A stretch of 64,000 bases of DNA from Antedon mediterranea (lineage: Eukaryota > Echinodermata > Crinoidea > Comatulida > Antedonidae), in NCBI RefSeq assembly GCF_964355755.1, contig NC_092670.1, positions 27,641,795 through 27,705,794 of the forward strand, read 5' to 3'. Below the pieces are notes generated by a model. The model ran no database searches. It was not told the DNA's origin and saw nothing but the letters and a program-made list of their open reading frames with translations. Positions 51,514 to 63,400 of the stretch are shown here, piece after piece. The translations under genes and the position numbers were made by a program. Position 1 is the stretch's first letter. Each line of letters opens with the position of its first letter.

Positions 51514-54035
51514 CTGTTTTGTGTGAATAATTTTTGTCGAAATGCTCAAAATGGTCAAAAACGTTTTTAAATACGATATTAAGCTATTTTGTGCTCTTTG
51601 ATGTTTTTGTGTGAAAAGTTTTATCGAAATGCTCAAAATGGTCTAAAACGGTTTCTAATGTGATTTTAAGCACTTTGATGTTTTTATGTTAACAACTTTT
51701 TTAGAAAATCACAAAATGGTCTAAAACGTCTCCAAATGCGATTTGAAGCAATTCTAAGCACTTTGGTGTTTTTATGGTAACGAGTTTTTTTGAATATCAC
51801 AAAATGGTCTAAAATGTCTCCAAATGCGATTTGAAGCTATTCTGTACACTTTGATGTTTTTTTGTTAACAAGTTTTTTCGAAAGTCACAAAATGGTGTAA
51901 AACGTCTCCAAATGCGATTTGAAGCTATTCTAAGCACTTTGGTGTTTTTATGGTAACGAATTTTTTTGAATATCACAAAATGGTCTAAAATGTCTCCAAA
52001 TGCGATTTGAAGCTATTCTAAACACTTTGGTGTTTTTATGTTAACAAGTTTTTTCGAAAATCACAAATTGGTCTAAAACGTCTCCAAATGCGATTTGAAG
52101 CTAGTTTAAGCACTTTGGTGTTTTTGTGTAACCAAGTTTTTTCGAAAATCACAAAAGGGTCTAAAATGTCTCAAAATGCGATTTGAAGCTATTCTGTACA
52201 CTTTGATGTTTTTTTTGTTAACAAGTTTTTTCGAAAGTCACAAAATGGTCTAAAACGTCTCCAAATGCGATTTGAAGCTATTCTAAGCACTTTGGTGTTT
52301 TTATGTTAACAAGTTTTTTCGAAAATCACAAAATGGTGTAAAACGTCTCTAAATGCGATTTGAAGCTATTCTAAGCAATTTGGTGTTTTTATGTTAACAA
52401 GTTTTTTCGAAAATCACAAAATGGTGTAAAACGTCTCCAAATGCGATTTTAAGCTATTCTAAGCAATTTGGTGTTTTTTTATGTTAACAAGTTTTTTCGA
52501 AAATCACAAAATGGTCTAAAACGTCTCCAAATGCGATTTGAAGCTATTCTGTACACTTTGCTGTTTTGTGTGAATAATTTTTGTTGAAATGCTCAAAATG
52601 GTCAAAAACGTTTTTAAATACTATATTAAGCTATTTTGTGTTCTTTGATGTTTTTGTGTGAAAAGTTTTATCGAAATGCTCAAAATGGTCTAAAACAGTT
52701 TCTAATGTGATTTTAAGCACTTTGATGTTTTTATGTTAACAACTTTTTTAGAAAATCACAAAATGGTCTAAAACGTCTCCAAATGCGATTTGAAGCAATT
52801 CTAAGCACTTTGGTGTTTTTATGTTAACAAGTTTTTTCGAAAATCACAAAATGGTATAAAACGTCTCCAAATGCGATTTGAAGCAATTCTAAGCACTTTG
52901 GTGTTTTTATGTTAACAAGTTTTTTCGAAAATCACAAAATGGTATAAAACGTCTCCAAATGCGATTTTAAGGTATTCTAAGCACTTTGGTGTTTTTATGT
53001 TAACAAGTTTTTTCGAAAATCACAAAATGGTCTAAAACGTCTCCAAATGCGATTTGAAGCTATTCTGTACACTTTGCTGTTTTGTGTGAATAATTTTTGT
53101 CGAAATGCTCAAAATGGTCAAAAACGTTTTTAAATACGATATTAAGCTATTTTGTGCTCTTTGATGTTTTTGTGTGAAAAGTTTTATCGAAATGCTCAAA
53201 ATGGTCTAAAACGGTTTCTAATGTGATTTTAAGCACTTTGATGTTTTTATGTTAACAACTTTTTTAGAAAATCACAAAATGGTCTAAAACGTCTCCAAAT
53301 GCGATTTGAAGCAATTCTAAGCACTTTGGTGTTTTTATGGTAACGAGTTTTTTTGAATATCACAAAATGGTCTAAAATGTCTCCAAATGCGATTTGAAGC
53401 TAATCTGTACACTTTGATGTTTTTTTGTTAACAAGTTTTTTCGAAAGTCACAAAATGGTCTAAAACGTCTCCAAATGTGATTTGAAGCTATTCTAAACAC
53501 TTTGGTGTTTTTATGTTAACAAGTTTTTTCGAAAATCACAAATTGGTCTAAAACGTCTCCAAATGCGATTTGAAGCTAGTTTAAGCACTTTGGTGTTTTT
53601 GTGTAACCAAGTTTTTTCGAAAATCACAAAAGGGTCTAAAATGTCTCAAAATGCGATTTGAAGCTATTCTGTACACTTTGATGTTTTTTTTGTTAACAAG
53701 TTTTTTCGAAAGTCACAAAATGGTCTAAAACGTCCCCAAATGCGATTTGAAGCTATTCTAAGCACTTTGGTGTTTTTATGTTAACAAGTTTTTTCGAAAA
53801 TCACAAAATGGTGTAAAACGTCTCCAAATGCGATTTGAAGCTATTCTAAGCAATTTGGTGTTTTTATGTTAACAAGTTTTTTCGAAAATCACAAAATGGT
53901 GTAAAACGTCTCCAAATGCGATTTTAAGCTATTCTAAGCAATTTGGTGTTTTTTTATGTTAACAAGTTTTTTCGAAAATCACAAAATGGTCTAAAACGTC
54001 TCCAAATGCGATTTGTAGCTATTCTGTACACTTTG
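51514..54035. repeat. Extra 2,522-bp cassette (10,4,9) in superunit VI
   Basis: Length is identical to the copies in IV and V, with the shared alleles AAAACAGTTTC (52,692) and GTCCCCAAATG (53,731). Confidence 0.82.
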
Positions 54036-57000
54036 CTGTTTTGTGAGAATATTTTTTGTCGAAATGCTCAAAATGGTCAAAAACGTTTTTAAATACGATA
54101 TTAAGCTATTTTGTGCTCTTTGATGTTTTTGTGTGAAAAGTTTTATCGAAATGCTCAAAATGGTCTAAAACGGTTTCTAATGTGATTTTAAGCACTTTGG
54201 TGTTTTTATGTTAACAAGTTTTTTCGAAAATCACAAAATGGGGTCTAAAACGTCTCCAAATGTGATTTGAAGCTATTCTAAACACTTTGGTGTTTTTATG
54301 TTAACAAGTTTTTTCGAAAATCACAAATTGGTCTAAAACGTCTCCAAATGCGATTTGAAGCTATTTTAAGCACTTTGGTGTTTTTGTGTAACCAAGTTTT
54401 TTCGAAAATCACAAAAGGGTCTAAAATGTCTCAAAATGCGATTTGAAGCTATTCTGTACACTTTGATGTTTTTTTGTTAACAAGTTTTTTCGAAAGTCAC
54501 AAAATGGTCTAAAACGTCTCCAAATGCGATTTGAAGCTATTCTAAGCACTTTGCTGTTTTGTGTGAATAATTTTTGTCGAAATGCTCAAAATGGTCAAAA
54601 ACGTTTTTAAATACGATTTTAAGCTATTTTGTGCTCTTTGATGTTTTTGTGTGAAAAGTTTTATCGAAATGCTCAAAATGGTCTAAAACGGTTTCTAATG
54701 TGATTTTAAGCACTTTGATGTTTTTATGTTAACAACTTTTTTAGAAAATCACAAAATGGTCTAAAACGTCTCCAAATGCGATTTGAAGCAATTCTAAGCA
54801 CTTTGGTGTTTTTATGGTAACGAGTTTTTTTGAATATCACAAAATGGTCTAAAATGTCTCCAAATGCGATTTGAAGCTTTTCTAAGCACTTTGGTGTTTT
54901 TATGTTAACAAGTTTTTTCGAAAATCACAAAATGGTCTAAAACGTCTCCAAATGCGATTTGAAGCTATTCTGTACACTTTGCTGTTTTGTGTGAATAATT
55001 TTTGTCGAAATGCTCAAAATGGTCAAAAACGTTTTTAAATACGATATTAAGCTATTTTGTGCTCTTTGATGTTTTTGTGTGAAAAGTTTTATCGAAATGC
55101 TCAAAATGGTCTAAAACGGTTTCTAATGTGATTTTAAGCACTTTGATGTTTTTATGTTAACAACTTTTTTAGAAAATTACAAAATGGTGTAAAACGTCTC
55201 CAAATGCGATTTGAAGCTATTCTAAGCAATTTGGTGTTTTTATGTTAACAAGTTTTTTCGAAAATCACAAAATGGTCTAAAACGTCTCCAAATGCGATTT
55301 GAAGCTATTCTAAGCACTTTTGTGTTTTTATGTTAACAAGTTTTTTCGAAAATCACAAAATGGTCTAAAATGTCTCCAAATGCGATTTGAAGCTTTTCTA
55401 AGCACTTTTGTGTTTTTATGTTTACAAGTTTTTTCGAAAATCACAAAATGGTCTAAAACGTCTCCAAATGCGATTTGAAGCTATTCTGTACACTTTGCTG
55501 TTTTGTGTGAATAATTTTTGTCAAAATGCTCAAAATGGTCAAAAACGTTTTTAAATACTATATTAAGCTATTTTGTGTTCTTTGATGTTTTTATGTGAAA
55601 AGTTTTATCGAAATGCTCAAAATGGTCTAAAACGGTTTCTAATGTGATTTTAAGAACTTTGATGTTTTTATGTTAAAAACTTTTTTAGAAAATCACAAAA
55701 TGGTCTAAAACGTCTCCAAATGCGATTTGAAGCAATTCTAAGCACTTTGGTGTTTTTATGTTAACATGTTTTTTCGAAAATCACAAAATGGTCTACAACG
55801 TCTCCAAATGCGATTTGAAGATATTCTAAGCACTTTGGTGTTTTTATGTTAACAAGTTTTTTCGAAAATCACAAAGTGGTATAAAACGTCTCCAAATGCG
55901 ATTTTAAGGTATTCTAAGCACTTTGGTGTTTTTATGTTAACAAGTTTTTTCGAAAATCACAAAATGGTCTAAAACGTCTCCAAATGTGATTTGAAGCTAT
56001 TCTAAACACTTTGGTGTTTTTATGTTAACAAGTTTTTTTGAAAATCACAAATTGGTCTAAAACGTCTCCAAATGCGATTTGAAGCTATTTTAAGCACTTT
56101 GGTGTTTTTGTGTAACCAAGTTTTTTCGAAAATCACAAAAGGGTCTAAAATGTCTCAAAATGCGATTTGAAGCTATTCTGTACACTTTGATGTTTTTATG
56201 TTAACAACTTTTTTAGAAAATCACAAAATGGTCTAAAACGTCTCCAAATGCGATTTGAAGCAATTCTAAGCACTTTGGTGTTTTTATGGTAACGAGTTTT
56301 TTTGAATATCACAAAATGGTCTAAAATGTCTCCAAATGCGATTTGAAGCTTTTCTAAGCACTTTGGTGTTTTTATGTTAACAAGTTTTTTCGAAAATCAC
56401 AAAATGGTCTAAAACGTCTCCAAATGCGATTTGAAGCTATTCTGTACACTTTGCTGTTTTGTGTGAATAATTTTTGTCGAAATGCTCAAAATGGTCAAAA
56501 ACGTTTTTAAATACGATATTAAACTATTTTGTGCTCTTTGATGTTTTTGTGTGAAAAGTTTTATCGAAATGCTCAAAATGGTCTAAAACGGTTTCTAATG
56601 TGATTTTAAGCACTTTGATGTTTTTATGTTAACAACTTTTTTCGAAAATCACAAAATGGTCTAAAACGTCTCCAAATGCGATTTGAAGCTATTCTAAGCA
56701 CTTTGGTGTTTTTATGTTAACAAGTTTTTTCGAAAATCACAAAATGGTGTAAAACGTCTCCAAATGCGATTTGAAGCTATTCTAAGCAATTTTGTGTTTT
56801 TATGTTAACAAGTTTTTTCGAAAATCACAAAATGGTCTAAAACGTCTCCAAATGCGATTTGAAGCTATTCTAAGCACTTTTGTGTTTTTATGTTAACAAG
56901 TTTTTTCGAAAATCACAAAATGGTCTAAAATGTCTCAAAATGCGATTTGAAGCTATTCTGTACACTTTGCTGTTTTGTGTGAATAATTTTTGTCAAAATG

Positions 57001-60000
57001 CTCAAAATGGTCAAAAACGTTTTTAAATACTATATTAAGCTATTTTGTGTTCTTTGATGTTTTTGTGTGAAAAGTTTTTTCGAAATGCTCAAAATGGTCT
57101 AAAACGGTTTCTAATGTGATTTTAAGCACTTTGATGTTTTTATGTTAACAACTTTTTTAGAAAATTACAAAATGGTCTAAAACGTCTCCAAATGCGATTT
57201 GAAGCAATTCTAAGCACTTTGGTGTTTTTATGTTAACAAGTTTTTTCGAAAATCACAAAATGGTCTAAAACGTCTCCAAATGCGATTTGAAGCTATTCGG
57301 TACACTTTGCTGTTTTGTGTGAATAATTTTTGTTGAAATGCTCAAAATGGTCAAAAACGTTTTTAAATACGATATTAAGCTATTTTGTGCTCTTTGATGT
57401 TTTTGTGTGAAAAGTTTTATCGAAATGCTCAAAATGGTCTAAAACGGTTTCTAATGTGATTTTAAGCACTTTGGTGTTTTTATGTTAACAAGTTTTTTCG
57501 AAAATCACAAAATGGTCTAAAATGTCTCCAAATGCGATCTGAAGCTTTTCTAAGCACTTTGGTGTTTTTATGTTAACAAGTTTTTTCGAAAATCACAAAA
57601 TGGTCTAAAACGTCTCCAAATGTGATTTGAAGCTATTCTAAACACTTTGGTGTTTTTATGTTAACAAGTTTTTTCGAAAATCACAAATTGGTCTAAAACG
57701 TCTCCAAATGCGATTTGAAGCTATTTTAAGCACTTTGGTTTTTTTGTGTAACCAAGTTTTTTCGAAAATCACAAAAGGGTCTAAAATGTCTCAAAATGCG
57801 ATTTGAAGCTATTCTGTACACTTTGATGTTTTTTTGTTAACAAGTTTTTTCGAAAGTCACAAAATGGTCTAAAAAGTCTCCAAATGCGATTTGAAGCTAT
57901 TCTAAGCACTTTGGTGTTTTTATGTTAACAAGTTTTATCGAAAATCACAAAATGGTGTAAAACGTCTCCAAATGCGATTTGAAGCTATTCTAAGCACTTT
58001 GGTGTTTTTATGTTAACAAGTTTTTTCGAAAATCACAAAATGGTGTAAAACGTCTCCAAATGCGATTTTAAGCTATTCTAAGCAATTTGGTGTTTTTATG
58101 TTAACAAGTTTTTTCGAAAATCACAAAATGGTCTAAAACGTCTCCAAATGCGATTTGAAGCTATTCTGTACACTTTGCTGTTTTGTGAGAATAATTTTTG
58201 TCGAAATGCTCAAAATGGTCAAAAACGTTTTTAAATACGATATTAAGCTATTTTGTGCTCTTTGATGTTTTTGTGTGAAAAGTTTTATCGAAATGCTCAA
58301 AATGGTCTAAAACGGTTTCTAATGTGATTTTAAGCACTTTGATGTTTTTATGTTAACAACTTTTTTAGAAAATTACAAAATGGTGTAAAACGTCTCCAAA
58401 TGCGATTTGAAGCTATTCTAAGCAATTTCGTGTTTTTATGTTAACAAGTTTTTTCGAAAATCACAAAATGGTCTAAAACGTCTCCAAATGCGATTTGAAG
58501 CTATTCTAAGCACTTTTGTGTTTTTATGTTAACAAGTTTTTTCGAAAATCACAAAATGGTCTAAAACGTCTCCAAATGCGATTTGAAGCTATTCTGTACA
58601 CTTTGCTGTTTTGTGTGAATAATTTTTTGTCGAAATGCTCAAAATGGTCAAAAACGTTTTTAAATACGATATTAAGCTATTTTGTGCTCTTTGATGTTTT
58701 TGTGTGAAAAGTTTTATCGAAATGCTCAAAATGGTCTAAAACGGTTTCTAATGTGATTTTAAGCACTTTGATGTTTTTATGTTAACAACTTTTTTAGAAA
58801 ATCACAAAATGGTCTAAAACGTCTCCAAATGCGATTTGAAGCAATTCTAAGCACTTTGGTGTTTTTATGGTAACGAGTTTTTTTGAATATCACAAAATGG
58901 TCTAAAACGTCTCCAAATGCGATTTGAAGCTTTTCTAAGCACTTTGGTGTTTTTATGTTTACAAGTTTTTTCGAAAATCACAAAATGGTCTAAAACGGCT
59001 CCAAATACGATTTGAAGCTATTCTAAGCACTTTGGTGTTTTTATGTTAACAAGTTTTTTCGAAAATCACAAAATGGTCTAAAACGTCTCCAAATGCGATT
59101 TGAAGCTATTCTAAGCACTTTGGTGTTTTTATGTTAACAAGTTTTTTCGAAAATCACAAAATGGTGTAAAACGTCTCCAAATGCGATTTGAAGCTATTCT
59201 AAGCACTTTTGTGTTTTTATGTTAACAAGTTTTTTCGAAAATCACAAAATGGTCTAAAATGTCTCAAAATGCGATTTGAAGCTATTCTGTACACTTTGCT
59301 GTTTTGTGTGAATAATTTTTGTCAAAATGCTCAAAATGGTCAAAAACGTTTTTAAATACTATATTAAGCTATTTTGTGTTCTTTGATGTTTTTGTGTGAA
59401 AAGTTTTTTCGAAATGCTCAAAATGGTCTAAAACGGTTTCTAATGTGATTTTAAGCACTTTGATGTTTTTATGTTAACAACTTTTTTAGAAAATTACAAA
59501 ATGGTCTAAAACGTCTCCAAATGCGATTTGAAGCAATTCTAAGCACTTTGGTGTTTTTATGTTAACAAGTTTTTTCGAAAATCACAAAATGGTCTAAAAC
59601 GTCTCCAAATGCGATTTGAAGCTATTCTGTACACTTTGCTGTTTTGTGTGAATAATTTTTGTTGAAATGCTCAAAATGGTCAAAAACGTTTTTAAATACG
59701 ATATTAAGCTATTTTGTGCTCTTTGATGTTTTTGTGTGAAAAGTTTTATCGAAATGCTCAAAATGGTCTAAAACGGTTTCTAATGTGATTTTAAGCACTT
59801 TGGTGTTTTTATGTTAACAAGTTTTTTCGAAAATCACAAAATGGTCTAAAACGTCTCCAAATGTGATTTGAAGCTATTCTAAACACTTTGGTGTTTTTAT
59901 GTTAACAAGTTTTTTCGAAAATCACAAATTGGTCTAAAACGTCTCCAAATGCGATTTGAAGCTATTTTAAGCACTTTGGTGTTTTTGTGTAACCAAGTTT

Positions 60001-60239
60001 TTTCGAAAATCACAAAAGGGTCTAAAATGTCTCAAAATGCGATTTGAAGCTATTCTGTACACTTTGATGTTTTTTTGTTAACAAGTTTTTTCGAAAGTCA
60101 CAAAATGGTCTAAAAAGTCTCCAAATGCGATTTGAAGCTATTCTAAGCACTTTGGTGTTTTTATGTTAACAAGTTTTATCGAAAATCACAAAATGGTGTA
60201 AAACGTCTCCAAATGCGATTTGAAGCTATTCTAAGCACT

Positions 60240-60285
60240 TTGGTGTTTTTATGTTAACAAGTTTTTTCGAAAATCACAAAATGGT
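60240..60285. other. Junction of a 428-bp loss in superunit VII
   Basis: Alignment with superunit I runs at +57,055 up to this point and at +56,627 after it. The missing 428 bp equals one B-C pair plus three A monomers, so an in-register loss fused I's 7 and 8 intervals into one of 12. Confidence 0.75.
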
Positions 60286-60424
60286 CTAAAACGTCTCCAA
60301 ATGCGATTTGAAGCTATTCTAAGCACTTTTGTGTTTTTATGTTAACAAGTTTTTTCGAAAATCACAAAATGGTCTAAAATGTCTCCAAATGCGATTTTAA
60401 GGTATTCTAAGCACTTTGGTGTTT

Positions 60425-60440
60425 TTATGTTTTCGAAAAT
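60425..60440. other. 10-bp deletion inside an A monomer
   Basis: The sequence reads TTTTTATGTTTTCGAAAATC where all other A monomers have GTTAACAAG between ATG and TTTTTTCG. Ten bases including the GTTAAC palindrome are gone, probably by slippage between short T-rich repeats. It is the only out-of-register loss of this size I saw in an A monomer. Confidence 0.85.
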
Positions 60441-63400
60441 CACAAAATGGTCTAAAACGTCTCCAAATGCGATTTGAAGCTATTCTAAGCACTTTGGTGT
60501 TTTTATGTTAACAAGTTTTTTCGAAAATCACAAAATGGTGTAAAACTTCTCCAAATACGATTTTAAGCTATTCTAAGCAATTTGGTGTTTTTATGTTAAC
60601 AACTTTTTTAGAAAATCACAAAATGGTATAAAACGTCTCCAAATACGATTTGAAGCAATTCTAAGCACTTTGGTGTTTTTATGTTAACAAGTTTTTTCGA
60701 AAATCACAAAATGGTCTAAAATGTCTCCAAATGCGATTTTAAGGTATTCTAAGCACTTTGGTGTTTTTATGGTAACGAGTTATTTTGAAAATCACAAAAT
60801 GGTCTAAAACGTCTCCAAATGCGATTTGAAGCTATTCTGTACACTTTGCTGTTTTGTGTGAATAATTTTTGTCAAAATGCTCAAAATGGTCAAAAACGTT
60901 TTTAAATACTATATTAAGCTATTTTGTGCTCTTTGATGTTTTTGTGTGAAAAGTTTTATCGAAATGCTCAAAATGGTCTAAAACGGTTTCTAATGTGATT
61001 TTAAGCACTTTGATGTTTTTATGTTAACAACTTTTTTAGAAAATTACAAAATGGTGTAAAACGTCTCCAAATGCGATTTGAAGCTATTCTAAGCAATTTG
61101 GTGTTTTTATGTTAACAAGTTTTTTCGAAAATCACAAAATGGTCTAAAACGTCTCCAAATGCGATTTGAAGCTATTCTAAGCACTTTTGTGTTTTTATGT
61201 TAACAAGTTTTTTCGAAAATCACAAAATGGTCTAAAATGTCTCCAAATGCGATTTGAAGCTTTTCTAAGCACTTTTGTGTTTTTATGTTTACAAGTTTTT
61301 TCGAAAATCACAAAATGGTCTAAAACGTCTCCAAATGCGATTTGAAGCTATTCTGTACACTTTGCTGTTTTGTGTGAATAATTTTTGTCAAAATGCTCAA
61401 AATGGTCAAAAACGTTTTTAAATACTATATTAAGCTATTTTGTGTTCTTTGATGTTTTTATGTGAAAAGTTTTATCGAAATGCTCAAAATGGTCTAAAAC
61501 GGTTTCTAATGTGATTTTAAGAACTTTGATGTTTTTATGTTAAAAACTTTTTTAGAAAATCACAAAATGGTCTAAAACGTCTCCAAATGCGATTTGAAGC
61601 AATTCTAAGCACTTTGGTGTTTTTATGTTAACACGTTTTTTCGAAAATCACAAAATGGTCTAAAACGTCTCCAAATGCGATTTGAAGCTATTCTAAGCAC
61701 TTTTGTGTTTTTATGTTAACAAGTTTTTTCGAAAATCACAAAATGGTCTAAAATGTCTCCAAATGCGATTTTAAGGTATTCTAAGCACTTTGGTGTTTTT
61801 ATGTTAACAAGTTTTTTTGAAAATCACAAAATGGTCTAAAACGTCTACAAATGCGATTTGAAGCTATTCTAAGCACTTTGGTGTTTTTATGTTAACAAGT
61901 TTTTTCGAAAATCACAAAATGGTATAAAACGTCTCCAAATGCGATTTGAAGATTTTCTAAGCACTTTGGTGTTTTTATGTTTACAAGTTTTTTCGAAAAT
62001 CACAAAATGGTCTAAAACGTCTCCAAATGCGATTTGAAGCTATTCTGTACACTTTGCTGTTTTGTGTGAATAATTTTGTCAAAATGCTCAAAATGGTCAA
62101 AAACGTTTTTAAATACTATATTAAGCTATTTTGTGTTCTTTGATGTTTTTGTGTGAAAAGTTTTATCGAAATGCTCAAAATGGTCTAAAACGGTTTCTAA
62201 TGAAATGATTTTAAGAACTTTGATGTTTTTATGTTAACAACTTTTTTAGAAAATCACAAAATGGTCTAAAACGTCTCCAAATGCGATTTGAAGCAATTCT
62301 AAGCACTTTGGTGTTTTTATGTTAACAAGTTTTTTCGAAAATCACAAAATGGTATAAAACCTCTCCAAATACGATTTTAAGGTATTCTAAGCACTTTGGT
62401 GTTTTTATGTTAACAAGTTTGTTCGAAAATCACAAAATGGTCTAAAACGTCTACAAATGCGATTTGAAGCTATTCTAAGCACTTTGGTGTTTTTATGTTA
62501 ACAAGTTTTTTCGAAAATCACAAAATGGTATAAAACGTCTCCAAATGAGATTTTAAGGTATTCTAAGCACTTTGGTGTTTTTATGTTAACAAGTTTTTTC
62601 GAAAATCACAAAATGGTCTAAAACGTCTACAAATGCGATTTGAAGCTATTCTAAGCACTTTGGTGTTTTTATGTTAACAAGTTTTTTCGAAAATCACAAA
62701 ATGGTATAAAACGTCTCCAAATGCGATTTTAAGCTATTCTAAGCAATTTGGTGTTTTTATGTTAACAAGTTTTTTCGAAAATCACAAAATGGTCGAAAAT
62801 GTCACAAAATGCGATTTGAAGCTATTCTAAGCACTTTGGTGTTATTATGTTAACAAGTTTTTTCGAAAATCACAAATTGGTCTAAAACGTCTCCAAATGC
62901 GATTTGAAGCTATTTTAAGCACTTTGGTGTTTTTGTGTAACCAAGTTTTTTCGAAAATCACAAAAGGGTCTAAAATGTCTATAAATGCGATTTGAAGCTA
63001 TTCTGTACACTTTGATGTTTTTTTGTTAACAAGTTTTTTCGAAAGTCACAAAATGGTCTAAAACGTCTCTAAATGCGATTTGAAGCTATTCTAAGCACTT
63101 TGGTGTTTTTATGTTAACAAGTTTTTTCGAAAATCACAAAATGGTGTAAAACGTCTCCAAATGCGATTTGAAGCTATTCTAAGCACTTTGGTGTTTTTAT
63201 GTTAACAAGTTTTTTCGAAAATCACAAAATGGTGTAAAACTTCTCCAAATACGATTTTAAGCTATTCTAAGCAATTTGGTGTTTTTATGTTAACAAGTTT
63301 TTTCGAAAATCACAAAATGGTCTAAAACGTCTCCAAATGCGATTTGAAGCTATTCTGTACACTTTGCTGTTTTGTGTGAATAATTTTTGTTGAAATGCTC

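Larger units (their letters stand above)
47196..55497. repeat. Superunit VI, 8,302 bp, barcode 9,4,2,8,7,2,4,10,4,9,4,3,4
   Basis: B units are at 47196, 48152, 48668, 49008, 49876, 50656, 50996, 51514, 52561, 53077, 54036, 54554 and 54982. Relative to V it lacks the consecutive intervals 3,7,2,7 (428+781+340+780 = 2,329 bp), and its 4,2 (856 bp) replaces a 7 (780 bp). Net change is -2,253 bp, which fits the observed lengths. The 3-bp C insertion is at 51137. The front part is matched by VII at +8,302 (ATTCGGTACAC at 48,993 and 57,295). Confidence 0.87.
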
